The position numbers and the translations under genes are program-made. A DNA stretch of 64,000 nt from Methylophaga sp. OBS3 (GTDB lineage: Bacteria; Pseudomonadota; Gammaproteobacteria; Nitrosococcales; Methylophagaceae), in the NCBI RefSeq assembly GCF_026319325.1, contig NZ_JAPDMU010000006.1:28723-92722 (forward strand), given 5' to 3'. The stretch's first letter is position 1. Each line of letters starts with the position of its first letter. Under the pieces are notes generated by a model that ran no database searches, was not told the origin of the DNA, and saw nothing but the letters and a program-made list of their open reading frames with translations. Shown here piece by piece: positions 35,323-45,769 of the stretch.

Positions 35323-38079
35323 ATGACTCAATCTGCACCACTTATCCTTGTTGATGGCTCGTCGTATTTGTACCGAGCATTTCACGCTATGTATAACGCT
35401 GACCTACGTAATTCTGCTGGCGAACCGACCGGCGCAGTGCGCGGTGTCACCGCCATGTTGCGGCGTTTAGCCAAGGATTATCCGGATAGTCATATCGCGG
35501 TGATTTTTGATGCCAAAGGCAAAACCTTTCGTGATGAATTATTCGCTGAATACAAATCACAGCGCCCACCGATGCCCGATGATTTACGTGCTCAGGTACA
35601 ACCTATTCATGACATTGTTCGCGCTATGGGCTTACCGCTTTTTTCTGTTGAAGGTGTCGAAGCCGACGATGTCATTGGCACGTTAGCGCAAGAAGCGACG
35701 GAAAAAGGCTTAGATGTTGTCATCAGTACCGGTGACAAAGATATGGCGCAACTGGTGAATCAGCACATCACACTGGTTAACACCATGACCGAAACCGTTT
35801 TAGATATTAAGGGTGTTAAACAAAAGTTTGGCTTACCACCAGAACTCATCATCGACTTATTGGCATTGATGGGTGATAAAGCTGACAACATTCCTGGCGT
35901 ACCGGGTGTTGGCGAAAAAACCGCCCTCGCCTTATTGCAAAATCTCGGCAGCATTAAAGACATTTACAGTGATCTCGAAGCTGTCCGCACGCTGGATTTC
36001 CGCGGTGCGAAAAAAATGCCCGAGAAATTGGCTGAAAATAAAGAAATGGCTGAGCTCAGCTATCAACTTGCCACGATTAAATGTGATGTTGAGCTGGACC
36101 TGCACATCGATGATATTCGCAACCAACCGCAAGATAACGCAACATTATTGCGTTTATTTAAACAAATGGAGTTTCGTAGCTGGATAAATGAACTTGAATC
36201 AGGTGATGACCCACGAGTTGAAGCGCCAGTTAAAGTCGCTGACGTAGAAGTAAACGCCGAACCTGAAAATAAAATTTACGACATTATCCTCACCGAACAG
36301 GCTTTGGATGATTGGTTAAGCAAACTCAAAGCAGCAGATTTGTTTGCTTTTGATACTGAAACCACGAGCCTCAATTACCTACAAGCAAAAGTCGTCGGAT
36401 TGTCTTTTGCTGTCACACCAGGTGAAGCAGCCTATCTACCGTTGGCACATGATTATCCGGGCGCACCAGACCAACTAAGTTTTGAACAAACCCTCGCTAA
36501 GTTCAAACCACTACTGGAAGATCCTAAAGCACTTAAAGTTGGTCAAAATCTCAAATATGACCGTCATGTATTGCTAAATCACGGTATTGACCTGCAGGGA
36601 ATTGCCCATGACACGATGCTGCAGTCCTATGTTTTGGATAGCACTGCCACACGTCATGACATGGATTCATTAGCTGAAAAATACCTTGGCAAAACCACCA
36701 TTCATTTCGAAGATATTGCTGGCAAAGGTAAAAAACAGCTGACCTTTAATGAGATTGGTCTTGAAGAAGCTGGCCCTTATGCCTGTGAAGATGCAGATAT
36801 CACGCTGCAACTGCACCAAAAACTCTGGCCGAAGATTCAGGCAATTCCAAGCTTAGAAAAAGTTTATCGTGAATTGGAAATGCCATTACTGCCGGTGCTA
36901 AACACATTAGAGCGCAACGGCGTACATATCGATATTTTTATGTTGCAACAACAAAGCGATGCTTTGGCACATGATATCGATCGACTCGAAAAAGAAGCTT
37001 ACGAAATTGCCGGTCAAAAATTTAACTTAGGATCACCAAAACAATTACAAGAAATTCTTTACGACAAACAAGAATTGCCGGTTTTGAAAAAAACCCCAAA
37101 AGGCCAACCATCAACGGCTGAAAATGTTTTGCAGGATCTGGCCGACCAAGGCTATCCATTGCCACAGGTCATTATGCAATACCGCAGCCTGAGCAAGTTA
37201 AAGTCAACCTATACAGACAAGCTGCCACAGCAGGTAAATCAACAAACCGGCCGGGTGCATACGTCTTATCACCAAGCGGTTACAGCAACAGGTCGATTGT
37301 CTTCATCTGACCCGAATTTACAGAACATTCCGATTCGCACCGAAACCGGTCGTCGCATCCGCGAGGCATTTGTACCTGAAAAAGGCTTTAAATTACTTGC
37401 AGCGGACTATTCACAGATCGAACTTCGCATCATGGCGCATTTGTCGGGTGATGCCAGTTTGCTGAAAGCTTTTGCTGATGGCGAAGATATTCACCGCCAT
37501 ACTGCTGCAGAAATTTTTGATGTGGCCCTTGATGACGTTTCCAACGATCAACGTCGTAGCGCTAAAGCCATTAACTTTGGTTTGATTTACGGAATGTCAG
37601 CACATGGTTTATCAGTGCAACTCGGGATTGAACGCCATCAAGCGGCGAAATACATGGAAACCTATTTTGAGCGTTATCCTGGCGTGCGTCATTACATGGA
37701 TAACACCCGAGAACAAGCCAAAAAAGATGGCTATGTAGAAACCATTTTTGGCCGTCGTTTGTATTTGCCCGAAATTAATTCTAGCAATGGGCTACGTCGT
37801 CAATATGCCGAGCGAACAGCGATTAACGCGCCAATGCAAGGTAGTGCCGCAGATATTATCAAGCGCGCTATGATCAATATTCATCAGTGGTTATCTGAAA
37901 ATGACACCGGTATTCATATGATCATGCAGGTGCATGACGAACTGGTTTTTGAAGTACCTGAGGACAAGCTTGAACTGGCGCAAAAAGAAATTGAGCAGTT
38001 TATGATTCAGGCCGCTGAGTTAAATGTGCCGTTAGAAGTTGGTATGGGCGTCGGTGATAACTGGGAACAGGCGCACTAA
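35323..38079 (+). CDS. polA: DNA polymerase I PolA
   Basis: 918 residues with all three domains. 5'-nuclease (about 1-290): [54 protein letters not shown]. 3'-5' exonuclease (about 310-520): [11 protein letters not shown] keeps the DxE catalytic pair, so proofreading looks intact. Polymerase (about 540-918): [36 protein letters not shown] (motif A), [20 protein letters not shown] (motif B) and [11 protein letters not shown] (motif C). It acts in repair and Okazaki-fragment processing. Divergent from the DUF2782 gene. Confidence 0.98.
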   Translation: MTQSAPLILVDGSSYLYRAFHAMYNADLRNSAGEPTGAVRGVTAMLRRLAKDYPDSHIAVIFDAKGKTFRDELFAEYKSQRPPMPDDLRAQVQPIHDIVRAMGLPLFSVEGVEADDVIGTLAQEATEKGLDVVISTGDKDMAQLVNQHITLVNTMTETVLDIKGVKQKFGLPPELIIDLLALMGDKADNIPGVPGVGEKTALALLQNLGSIKDIYSDLEAVRTLDFRGAKKMPEKLAENKEMAELSYQLATIKCDVELDLHIDDIRNQPQDNATLLRLFKQMEFRSWINELESGDDPRVEAPVKVADVEVNAEPENKIYDIILTEQALDDWLSKLKAADLFAFDTETTSLNYLQAKVVGLSFAVTPGEAAYLPLAHDYPGAPDQLSFEQTLAKFKPLLEDPKALKVGQNLKYDRHVLLNHGIDLQGIAHDTMLQSYVLDSTATRHDMDSLAEKYLGKTTIHFEDIAGKGKKQLTFNEIGLEEAGPYACEDADITLQLHQKLWPKIQAIPSLEKVYRELEMPLLPVLNTLERNGVHIDIFMLQQQSDALAHDIDRLEKEAYEIAGQKFNLGSPKQLQEILYDKQELPVLKKTPKGQPSTAENVLQDLADQGYPLPQVIMQYRSLSKLKSTYTDKLPQQVNQQTGRVHTSYHQAVTATGRLSSSDPNLQNIPIRTETGRRIREAFVPEKGFKLLAADYSQIELRIMAHLSGDASLLKAFADGEDIHRHTAAEIFDVALDDVSNDQRRSAKAINFGLIYGMSAHGLSVQLGIERHQAAKYMETYFERYPGVRHYMDNTREQAKKDGYVETIFGRRLYLPEINSSNGLRRQYAERTAINAPMQGSAADIIKRAMINIHQWLSENDTGIHMIMQVHDELVFEVPEDKLELAQKEIEQFMIQAAELNVPLEVGMGVGDNWEQAH

Positions 38080-38139
38080 AATAATTACAGATAAGCCAAA
38101 CAGTTAACTACTTAACTTATCGTTTTTGTGTCTGAGGCT

Positions 38140-38823
38140 CTAAGTGTTATCAATTCTAAAAACGTTATAGTTTGCTGGCTCCGAGAGACCATTTAATTCT
38201 TGAATAGCCAGAGTAATATTTTCAAAACTAAGTCCTTCTAGCACTTTAGTATCTAATTGCCACCACTCTAAATCACAAAGTTGATTAATTAGTTCTTGGC
38301 TAAAACGGAATTTAATAACTCTGGCGGGTACTCCAGCAACAATCGCATAAGGTGGAACATTTTTAGTTACAACAGCTCTAGAAGCTACTATTGCGCCATT
38401 TCCTATCTCAATACCATCCATCACAATAGCATCTCTTGCTATCCAGCAATCATGTCCGATAGAAACTTTAGTTACTCCACTTCTAAGACTCTCATATTTT
38501 TCCGATAAAGCTCTTGAAAATAACGATGTAGAAAGCCAGTTTGTTGGATGCTGATTCCTGTCGAGTCCTAAAATTACATTATTGCCAATCGAGCAAAAGC
38601 GTCCAATCTCAATATTTCCATATAACTCATAACCACTCCTTAAATAACTATAAGCACCAATCTTTAGAGAATCAGATTTTAATAATCCATTTGCAACAGA
38701 AGCATTTTCCTCAATATCAACTTTTTGTCTTGCTCTAAGCGAATTTAGACTTGGACTAAATTTAATCCCATGCTTTTTGAGTCTTCGCTTTAAAAGAATT
38801 TGTTTCAGGTAGTTAATTAACAT
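38140..38823 (-). CDS. Hexapeptide-repeat acetyltransferase (CatB/WbbJ-like)
   Basis: 227-residue left-handed beta-helix acyltransferase. Hexapeptide repeats run from about residue 50 (ENASVANGLLKSDSLKIGAYSYLRSG, IEIGRFCSIGNNVILG) to 180. The diagnostic C-terminal motif KVSIGHDCWIARDAIVMDGIEIGNGAIVASRAVVTKNVPPYAIVAGVPARVIKFRF is split here only to show the His and the GVPA ending. Likely acetyl-CoA-dependent O- or N-acetylation of a surface sugar. Strikingly AT-rich compared with polA and xerC on either side, and it interrupts a housekeeping area, so probably acquired. It lies 60 bases after polA, convergent. Confidence 0.87.
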   Translation of the reverse strand: MLINYLKQILLKRRLKKHGIKFSPSLNSLRARQKVDIEENASVANGLLKSDSLKIGAYSYLRSGYELYGNIEIGRFCSIGNNVILGLDRNQHPTNWLSTSLFSRALSEKYESLRSGVTKVSIGHDCWIARDAIVMDGIEIGNGAIVASRAVVTKNVPPYAIVAGVPARVIKFRFSQELINQLCDLEWWQLDTKVLEGLSFENITLAIQELNGLSEPANYNVFRIDNT

Positions 38824-38844
38824 CGAAATTATCTGTTTAAATAC

Positions 38845-39762
38845 TTAAAGCTTTCGTTTTTTAGCACGCGGATGAGCGGAGTCGTAGACTTTGGCGAGAT
38901 GCTGGAAATCCACGTGGGTATAGATTTGGGTTGTGCTGATATCGGCATGCCCCAATAACTCCTGCACGGCCCGTAAATCGCCACTGGATTCAAGCATATG
39001 TGATGCAAAGGCGTGACGTAGTCGGTGTGGGTGAACATGTTGTGATAAACCATGTTTTTTACCCCAAAATGCCAAGCGCTGCTGGATACTTCGTACTCCC
39101 AGCCGACGTCCTTGTTGAGTAATAAATAAGGGCGTAGGCATAATCAGCCCCTGCTGCTCGCGTTTATCTAACCATGCTTTGATAGCTTCAATCGCTTTGC
39201 CGCCCATCGGTAATAAACGGTCTTTGCCGCCTTTACCCTCTTTGACTTGGACCAATTGTTGGCCAAAATCGATATCACGCATATCCAGTGCAGCAAGCTC
39301 GGCCAAACGCAAACCTGATGAATAAAATAACTCCATCATGGCGCGATCTCGACAAGCAACGAAAGTGTCAGAAGGCGTCAAATCCAATAACGCCTTCATT
39401 TGATCAACATCTAGGGTTTTGGGTAAACGCTTTTCTGTTTTTGGTGCTTGTACGGATTGGGCTGGATTGTGGTCAACCAATGCTTCCCGGATCAAATAAC
39501 GGTAGAAACTACGGATAGCAGACAGCATGCGGTGAATGGTTCGTGCCCCTAAACCTTTGCGGTGAAGATGTGCGATAAATTGTCTTAAATCAGCTGGCTT
39601 AACAGCCTGCCAACTGCTTATATGCTGCTGGTTACAGAAATCGAGCAATTGTTGGCAGTCACGCTGATAATTGTTAACGGTATGTGTCGAGACCCGGCGT
39701 TGTTGCGCTAGATAATCGATGAATTGTTGCAGTGTCGATTGCAACTCAGTTGTGTTGCCCAT
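38845..39762 (-). CDS. xerC: Tyrosine recombinase XerC
   Basis: Resolves chromosome dimers at dif with XerD and FtsK. Catalytic residues: Arg in SSGLRLAELAALDMRDID, Lys in VKEGKGGKDRLLP, HPHRLRHAFASHML (HxxR), LLGHADISTTQIYTHVD (His/Trp position and nucleophile Tyr). The N-terminal SAM-like DNA-binding domain covers about 1-95. 305 residues. It overlaps the DUF484 gene by 17 bases in the dapF-DUF484-xerC arrangement of gammaproteobacteria, which distinguishes it from phage integrases. Confidence 0.96.
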   Translation of the reverse strand: MGNTTELQSTLQQFIDYLAQQRRVSTHTVNNYQRDCQQLLDFCNQQHISSWQAVKPADLRQFIAHLHRKGLGARTIHRMLSAIRSFYRYLIREALVDHNPAQSVQAPKTEKRLPKTLDVDQMKALLDLTPSDTFVACRDRAMMELFYSSGLRLAELAALDMRDIDFGQQLVQVKEGKGGKDRLLPMGGKAIEAIKAWLDKREQQGLIMPTPLFITQQGRRLGVRSIQQRLAFWGKKHGLSQHVHPHRLRHAFASHMLESSGDLRAVQELLGHADISTTQIYTHVDFQHLAKVYDSAHPRAKKRKL

Positions 39763-40453
39763 GATAGAAACGACGTAATAAACGCATCAGCACCTCACCT
39801 AAAAACTGCAGGTATTCAGTGCCCATATCCGCATGGAAACGGTTGGCATCTTCACTGGCAATCGCCAATAAGCCTGCGCAAGGCTCATGCCCTAATGGCA
39901 AACAGGCAATAGAATGGACATTGTCAGCATCATCAGCGAACAATAAAGTTTTTTGCGCTTTGGTGAGTCGACCACAAACGGGTTGTTGTTTGCTAATCAT
40001 CAAGTCAAATACTTTCAGCTGTGGATCATCAGCTGCCAGTTCTGCCACATTTTCATCAGTCTCTGGCAGGCCAATCGCATTCCCATCGTGATAGAACAGA
40101 CGCAAAGCGACCGCATCCGCAGCAAACTCTTTTTTGAGCTTTTCCATCACAGTATTCAGTAATGCACTTCCGTCCTGACAATCTAATAAATCTAAAACCA
40201 GTTGGTGTACACGTGATTGCAGGGAGGTGTTGCTATGCGCGTTATCAAGCAAAGCATGCAGTTGATCTTGCAGTTGCTGGTTTTTTTGCTGGAGTTGCTC
40301 TCGTTGACGTTGTGCCAATGAGATTGTGCCGGGCGGGCTGTCTGATAATTCTAATTGCTGCAAGACATCAGGTTGTGTCAGCAGGAAATCTCTGTTTTGT
40401 TGTAAATAAGCGCTTACTTGTTCTGCGCTCAGAGATTGTTCAGTGTTGCCCAC
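39746..40453 (-). CDS. DUF484 (GAF-like) family protein
   Basis: 235-residue DUF484 protein with an N-terminal helical part ([29 protein letters not shown]), a coiled coil rich in Gln (about 45-75) and a C-terminal GAF-like domain ending [46 protein letters not shown]. The function is unknown; conserved linkage to dapF and xerC is the main clue. It overlaps the end of dapF by 25 bases and the start of xerC by 17. Confidence 0.92.
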   Translation of the reverse strand: MGNTEQSLSAEQVSAYLQQNRDFLLTQPDVLQQLELSDSPPGTISLAQRQREQLQQKNQQLQDQLHALLDNAHSNTSLQSRVHQLVLDLLDCQDGSALLNTVMEKLKKEFAADAVALRLFYHDGNAIGLPETDENVAELAADDPQLKVFDLMISKQQPVCGRLTKAQKTLLFADDADNVHSIACLPLGHEPCAGLLAIASEDANRFHADMGTEYLQFLGEVLMRLLRRFYHGQHN

Positions 40454-41277
40454 GCTATTTCTCCATCAAAAACATGTGTTGCCGGTCCGGTCATGGTGAC
40501 ATTAGCCTCTTCATCTGGCCAGCTAATTAATAATTGCCCACCAGGTAATGCCACCGCAACGTCTCTTGCCAGTAGACCTCGACGTATACCACTGACCACC
40601 GCAGCACAAGCACCGGTGCCACATGCGCTAGTCTCACCTGAGCCACGCTCAAAGACACGTAGTTTAATCGCATCGTGACTAAGCAATTGCATAAAACCGG
40701 CGTTCACCCGTTCAGGAAACTGTGGATGTGACTCGATTAATGGACCTAGTGTCAGTACCGGCGCTGTATCGACATCATCAACCAACATCACCGCATGCGG
40801 ATTGCCCATCGATAATGCCGCAATTTCGATCTGATGTCCCGGCTCAACGGCCAGCATATAAGTGGTTGCCGCTTCATCAGCTTTAAAAGGCACTTGCTCA
40901 GGTAAAAATCGCGGTCGCCCCATATCAACGCTAATTTGGCCATCAGCTTGTAGCGTTGGATAAATCACACCCGAAGCTGTCTCAACGGCAATGGTGTTTT
41001 TGTTAGTGAGCCCCTGCTCGTAGACAAACTCTGCAAAACATCGGGCACCGTTACCACATTGAGCAACTTCGCCGCCATCGGCGTTAAAGATACGATATTT
41101 GAAGTCAACATTTGGCGTATCACTTTGCTCGACCATCAACAGTTGATCACAGCCGATACCAAAGTGTCTGTCCGCCAGAAAGCGAACTTGAGCAGCACTC
41201 AGCGAAACGTCTTGGCGAATGGCATCGATGACAATAAAGTCATTACCTAGTCCATGCATTTTGCTGAATTTCAACAT
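40429..41277 (-). CDS. dapF: Diaminopimelate epimerase DapF
   Basis: Converts LL- to meso-diaminopimelate for lysine and peptidoglycan. Two catalytic Cys: [15 protein letters not shown] and [17 protein letters not shown]. The start [19 protein letters not shown] is diagnostic. 282 residues. It follows lysA by three bases, so the two lysine-pathway genes are likely one transcript with lptM upstream and DUF484-xerC downstream. Confidence 0.97.
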   Translation of the reverse strand: MLKFSKMHGLGNDFIVIDAIRQDVSLSAAQVRFLADRHFGIGCDQLLMVEQSDTPNVDFKYRIFNADGGEVAQCGNGARCFAEFVYEQGLTNKNTIAVETASGVIYPTLQADGQISVDMGRPRFLPEQVPFKADEAATTYMLAVEPGHQIEIAALSMGNPHAVMLVDDVDTAPVLTLGPLIESHPQFPERVNAGFMQLLSHDAIKLRVFERGSGETSACGTGACAAVVSGIRRGLLARDVAVALPGGQLLISWPDEEANVTMTGPATHVFDGEIAWATLNNL

Positions 41278-41280
41278 GCC

Positions 41281-42528
41281 TTAATCCTGTAACAGGTGTT
41301 CACCTTGATACAAACTTTCTATTGTTTCACGCTCACGAACGACAACAGCCTTATCACCATCAACCATAATCTCAACCGCGCGAGGTCTAGAATTGTAGTT
41401 CGAGCTCATAGTAAAACCATACGCCCCAGCTGAGCGAACTGCCAGCAAATCTCCTGCTTCAATTGCCAATTCTCGATCTTTACCAAGGAAATCACCAGTT
41501 TCACAAACAGGGCCAACGATATCGTAATTTAGCGGAGCGACATCGCGCGGCTTAACAGCGTCAATCGCCATCCAAGATTGATACAGCGCTGGACGCAAAA
41601 GATCATTCATCGCCGCATCGACAATAGCAAAACGCTTTTCTTCCGTCGCTTTGATAAATTCGACTTTACTGACCAAAATACCGGCGTTACCAGCGATGGC
41701 ACGCCCAGGTTCCATTAAGATTTCTAATGACCGATCTTTCAGCAAAGCTTTCATTGCTTCAGCGTATTCAGCTGGTGTCGGCGGCGTTTCATCTTTGTAT
41801 TGAATCCCCAGTCCACCACCGATATCTAGGTGATAAATTTCGATGCCGGCTTCTGCCAACTCATCGATTAGTAGCAAAACACGCTTTAATGCATCAACAA
41901 ATGGGGTAACTTTGGTCAACTGCGAACCGATATGGCAATCAACCCCCACAATATTGAGGTTTGGCATGGCAGCAGCTTGTTGATAAACCGCTGTTGCTAG
42001 ATTGATATCAATACCGAATTTGTTTTCTTTTAAGCCTGTCGAAATATATGGATGCGTCTGCGCGTCAACGTCTGGATTGACACGAATTGAGATAGGCGCG
42101 ATAACACCAAGCTCACCGGCAACTTGATTAATTCGCTCAAGCTCAGCGACAGATTCGACGTTAAAGCAGCGGATCTTCTGCTCTAGTGCGTAAGCGATTT
42201 CTTCTGCTGTTTTACCCACGCCAGAAAATACAGTGCGATCGGCTCGTCCACCAGCAGCCTGTACCCGTGCCAATTCACCAGCAGACACGATGTCAAAACC
42301 CGAACCGAGTTTTGCTAACACGTTAAGCACAGCAAGGTTTGAGTTAGCTTTCACCGCGTAACAAACCAGATGTGGCAGGCTTTCAAACGCCTCATCAAAT
42401 GCACGCCAATGACGTTCTAAAGTCGCGCGGGAATATACATAAGCTGGTGTGCCATGCTGTTCAGCAATCGCAGTTACCGCAACATTTTCGGCGAATAATT
42501 CGCCATTTTGATAATCAAAGTGGTTCAT
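41281..42528 (-). CDS. lysA: Diaminopimelate decarboxylase LysA
   Basis: PLP enzyme that makes L-lysine from meso-diaminopimelate. PLP Lys in LVCYAVKANSN, glycine loop LDIGGGLGIQY, ILMEPGRAIAGNAGILV, and the catalytic Cys at VGPVCETGDFLGKDREL. Alanine-racemase-like barrel plus C-terminal beta domain, 415 residues, full. It is five bases downstream of the small lptM gene and directly upstream of dapF. Confidence 0.97.
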   Translation of the reverse strand: MNHFDYQNGELFAENVAVTAIAEQHGTPAYVYSRATLERHWRAFDEAFESLPHLVCYAVKANSNLAVLNVLAKLGSGFDIVSAGELARVQAAGGRADRTVFSGVGKTAEEIAYALEQKIRCFNVESVAELERINQVAGELGVIAPISIRVNPDVDAQTHPYISTGLKENKFGIDINLATAVYQQAAAMPNLNIVGVDCHIGSQLTKVTPFVDALKRVLLLIDELAEAGIEIYHLDIGGGLGIQYKDETPPTPAEYAEAMKALLKDRSLEILMEPGRAIAGNAGILVSKVEFIKATEEKRFAIVDAAMNDLLRPALYQSWMAIDAVKPRDVAPLNYDIVGPVCETGDFLGKDRELAIEAGDLLAVRSAGAYGFTMSSNYNSRPRAVEIMVDGDKAVVVRERETIESLYQGEHLLQD

Positions 42529-42533
42529 GAAAC

Positions 42534-42662
42534 TTACGCAACCTCAATCGTTTGCGCATTTCCCTCCGGTAAATATAAATCGCCTTTCAGGCCGCATGCG
42601 GCTAAAAGCCCAACTGTACAAAGAATGATAGCTAGCGCTCGCCAGCCGGTAACTTGTCGCAT
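42534..42662 (-). CDS. lptM: Small LPS-assembly lipoprotein LptM (YifL)
   Basis: A 42-codon gene. The product begins MRQVTGWRALAIILCTVGLL, has lipobox LAAC with the lipidated Cys at residue 23, and continues GLKGDLYLPEG, the conserved LptM/YifL signature directly after the Cys (CGLKGxLYxP). In E. coli LptM binds LptD/LptE and supports correct disulfide formation in the LPS translocon. The tail after PEG is shorter than in E. coli. The position directly upstream of lysA-dapF is conserved. It was found by reading the lysA-pilB gap; the stop TAA is at 42536-42534. Confidence 0.88.
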   Translation of the reverse strand: MRQVTGWRALAIILCTVGLLAACGLKGDLYLPEGNAQTIEVA

Positions 42663-42805
42663 GATATCTTTCCCATAAAGGTGAATTGCAGGCAGACTAT
42701 ACGTTATTGCATCCGCGACCTGAATTGGAAACTAGAATTTATCGCGTAACTCCCATACTATTGGCGCATTGGAGATAGCGTTATGTTAAGGAATCCCAAC
42801 TAGTC

Positions 42806-44524
42806 ATGGCAAATATGGCAGCACCTATCCGACTGAGTGGTCTGGCACGGCGTCTTGTTAGTGAGGGCCTGCTAAGCGAAGACGAAGCCCAAACCGCGCA
42901 AAATTCGGCGCGACAAGCCAAACAATCTTTTGTGACTTTTGTCGTCAACCATAAGCTGTTGGCCAGTCATAAAATCGCAATTATTGCCTCCCAAGAGTTT
43001 GGTGTGCCGTTGTTTGACATCGAATCACTCAACCTTGAACTGGCGCCCACCAGCCTTTTCCAAGAAAAACTTATCCGCCAGCACAATGCTTTGCCATTGT
43101 TTCAGCGTGGCAAACGTCTTTATGTCGCTGTTTCTGATCCAACCAACCTACAAGCGTTAGATGAGTTTCAGTTTAATACCGCACTTAACACTTATCCGAT
43201 TCTGGTCGATGAACAGAAACTCGCGCTGACTATTGAAAAAGCGCTGGATAAACGTGAGCAGCAATTGGATGAGTTTGCTGATGCGGAATTAGATGATATT
43301 GACCTCGGTCCTGATGATGATATCGATCGTGGCCAGGATGTTACTGAAAGCAATATTGATGACACACCTGTTGTTCGCTTTATCAATGGCATTTTGACCC
43401 AAGCGATCAAAGCTGGTGCATCAGATATTCACTTTGAGCCCTACGAAAAGAAATACCGCGTGCGTATTCGTATCGACGGTATTTTGCATGAATCTAAAAC
43501 AGCGCCGGTTGCACTTAGCGGCCGTATTGCAGCACGTCTTAAAGTGCTTTCACGAATGAATATTGCTGAGCGACGTGTGCCACAAGATGGCCGGATGCGT
43601 TTGAAGTTGTCAAAAACCAAAGCCATCGATTTTCGTGTGAACACCGTACCAACCTTGTTTGGTGAAAAAATCGTATTACGTATCCTTGATCCAACCAGTG
43701 CCCAGCTAGGTATTGATGCGTTAGGTTACGAAGAAGACCAAAAGCAAACCTTCCTCGAAACCATGCATAAACCTTACGGCATGATTTTGGTAACAGGTCC
43801 CACCGGTAGTGGTAAAACGGTATCACTCTATACGGCGTTGAATATCCTCAATACTGATGACCGCAACATCTCGACAGCAGAAGATCCAGCAGAGATTAAC
43901 TTGCCGGGCATCAATCAGGTCAACGTTCATCCGCAAATTGGGCTTGGGTTTTCTGAATGTCTTCGTGCCTTCTTGCGTCAAGATCCAGATATCATCATGG
44001 TGGGTGAGATTCGTGACCTTGAAACAGCAGAGATTGCGATTAAAGCAGCACAAACAGGTCACATGGTATTTTCAACATTACATACCAACGATGCGCCGCA
44101 AACATTAACGCGTCTCGCCAATATGGGTGTACCTGCATTTAATATCGCCTCGGCAGTTTCGTTAATCATCGCTCAGCGTCTTGCTCGTCGTTTATGCTCG
44201 AAATGTAAAACCCCGGAAGATCTGCCAAGAGAAGCACTGGAAGAAGAAGGTTTTACACCAGAACAGATCCAGAGTGGCTTTAAAGTCTATCGTGCCGTAG
44301 GTTGCGACTCGTGTACGGCAGGCTATAAAGGCCGGGTAGGTATCTATCAAGTTATGCCGGTTTCTGACGCCATGGGTCGAATCATCATGGAAGGTGGTAA
44401 CTCGATACAATTGGGTGATCAAGCTAAAGCTGAAGGCATCGATGACTTAAGAGCTTCGGGCCTGAAAAAAGTCATGGCAGGTTTGACCAGCCTTGAAGAA
44501 ATTAATCGTGTGATCAAGGAGTAA
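42806..44524 (+). CDS. pilB: Type IV pilus assembly ATPase PilB
   Basis: Cytoplasmic hexameric ATPase that powers pilus extension. N-terminal MshEN-like domain (about 1-150), with SLFQEKLIRQHNALPLFQRGKRLYVAVSDP typical of the first c-di-GMP-binding type. ATPase core: ASDIHFEPYEKKYRVRIRIDG, Walker A VTGPTGSGKTVS, Asp box ISTAEDPAE, Walker B RQDPDIIMVGEIRD, His box GHMVFSTLHTND. The zinc tetra-Cys motif is CSKC...CDSC. 572 residues. First of pilB-pilC-pilD; no pilin gene is in the window. Confidence 0.97.
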   Translation: MANMAAPIRLSGLARRLVSEGLLSEDEAQTAQNSARQAKQSFVTFVVNHKLLASHKIAIIASQEFGVPLFDIESLNLELAPTSLFQEKLIRQHNALPLFQRGKRLYVAVSDPTNLQALDEFQFNTALNTYPILVDEQKLALTIEKALDKREQQLDEFADAELDDIDLGPDDDIDRGQDVTESNIDDTPVVRFINGILTQAIKAGASDIHFEPYEKKYRVRIRIDGILHESKTAPVALSGRIAARLKVLSRMNIAERRVPQDGRMRLKLSKTKAIDFRVNTVPTLFGEKIVLRILDPTSAQLGIDALGYEEDQKQTFLETMHKPYGMILVTGPTGSGKTVSLYTALNILNTDDRNISTAEDPAEINLPGINQVNVHPQIGLGFSECLRAFLRQDPDIIMVGEIRDLETAEIAIKAAQTGHMVFSTLHTNDAPQTLTRLANMGVPAFNIASAVSLIIAQRLARRLCSKCKTPEDLPREALEEEGFTPEQIQSGFKVYRAVGCDSCTAGYKGRVGIYQVMPVSDAMGRIIMEGGNSIQLGDQAKAEGIDDLRASGLKKVMAGLTSLEEINRVIKE

Positions 44525-44527
44525 GTC

Positions 44528-45769
44528 ATGGCGCAAGCTGCTTCGGCGAAGAAGAAAAAAATCGTCGTCCCCACCATGTACTTGTGGCAGGGCACTAACC
44601 GCCATGGCCGCCGAGTCAAAGGTGAAGTTGCGGGTGAGAGCGTACAGGATGTTCGCGCCGACTTAAGACGCCAAGGTATTACGCCAATCAAGGTGCGTAA
44701 AAAGCCAAAAGATTTATTTTCTCCTCGCAAACCGCCTATTAAACCAGCTGATATCGCGGTGTTCAGCCGTATGTTAGCCACCATGATGTCATCTGGTGTG
44801 CCATTGATGCAGTCCATGCAAATCATTGGTGAAGGCCATGAAAAAGCCTCAATGCAAGAAATGATCTTGGCGATTAAAGCGGATGTCGAGTCAGGTACAA
44901 GCCTTGCCGAATCATTAGCCAAATTCCCACTGCATTTCGATGATCTATACGTAAGTTTGGTTAATGCAGGTGAACAGTCAGGTACGCTGGAAGCCTTACT
45001 TCATGAAATTGCTACCTACCAAGAGAAAACGGAAGCCTTAAAAGCCAAAATTCGTAAGGCATTGGTTTATCCAGCAGCAATCATCGTCGTGGCATTTATC
45101 GTTACGGCCATTTTGATGATCTTTGTTATCCCTCAGTTTGAGTCGCTGTTTACCGGCTTTGGTGCAGACCTACCAGGATTAACTAAAATGGTCATCCATA
45201 TTTCTGAAGTCTTCCAAGAGAAGTGGTGGTTAATTTTCGGTACCTTAATTGGTGGGGTTATGGGCTTTATGGCCGCCAAAAAGCGCTCCCGAAAAATCCA
45301 GCACTTTCTCGATAGGTTATTACTAAAACTGCCTATCATTGGCGATGTATTAACCAAAGGTGCCATTGCGCGTTTTGCACGTACTTTCGCGGTTATGTTT
45401 AAAGCCGGTGTACCGATGGTTGATGCAATGACTTCCGTTGCCGGTGCAACAGGTAATATCGTTTACTCAGAAGCCACCATCATGATGCGTGATGATGTTG
45501 CTACAGGTACGCAGCTCAACAAAACCATGGTAGATACCCAGTTATTTCCCAATATGGTGATTCAAATGGTCGCCATTGGTGAAGAATCGGGTTCATTAGA
45601 CGCCATGCTAGGTAAAGTCGCAGACTTCTTTGAGCGTGAAGTTGATGATGCCGTTGATAATATGACTGCCTTGATGGAGCCATTCATCATGGCATTCTTA
45701 GGTGTTTTAATCGGTACACTGGTCATTGCGATGTACCTGCCTATCTTCAAACTCGGCGCTGTCGTATAA
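44528..45769 (+). CDS. pilC: Type IV pilus inner membrane platform protein PilC
   Basis: 413-residue GspF-type platform protein. N-terminal cytoplasmic part includes YLWQGTNRHGRRVKGEVAGES. Two GspF domains each start with a run like FSRMLATMMSSGVPLMQSMQII and FARTFAVMFKAGVPMVDAMTSV. Three membrane segments are visible (AAIIVVAFIVTAILMIFVIP, the WWLIFGTLIGGVMGFMA area and PFIMAFLGVLIGTLVIAMYLPIF). It works with PilB in extension. Starts three bases after pilB and is followed directly by pilD. Confidence 0.97.
   Translation: MAQAASAKKKKIVVPTMYLWQGTNRHGRRVKGEVAGESVQDVRADLRRQGITPIKVRKKPKDLFSPRKPPIKPADIAVFSRMLATMMSSGVPLMQSMQIIGEGHEKASMQEMILAIKADVESGTSLAESLAKFPLHFDDLYVSLVNAGEQSGTLEALLHEIATYQEKTEALKAKIRKALVYPAAIIVVAFIVTAILMIFVIPQFESLFTGFGADLPGLTKMVIHISEVFQEKWWLIFGTLIGGVMGFMAAKKRSRKIQHFLDRLLLKLPIIGDVLTKGAIARFARTFAVMFKAGVPMVDAMTSVAGATGNIVYSEATIMMRDDVATGTQLNKTMVDTQLFPNMVIQMVAIGEESGSLDAMLGKVADFFEREVDDAVDNMTALMEPFIMAFLGVLIGTLVIAMYLPIFKLGAVV

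Noticed and set aside
38080..38139. Terminator between polA and the acetyltransferase
   Set aside because: GATAAG and CTTATC could pair with a few T after, but the stem is only six AT-rich pairs with a long loop; too weak to call.
38845..39762. Phage or island integrase
   Set aside because: Overlap with DUF484 and the dapF neighbourhood identify chromosomal XerC; no att repeats or phage genes are nearby.
42663..42805. Sigma-54 promoter before pilB
   Set aside because: TGGCGC with GGAGATAGC at 42770 does not give the GG/GC spacing and conserved bases of a -24/-12 element.
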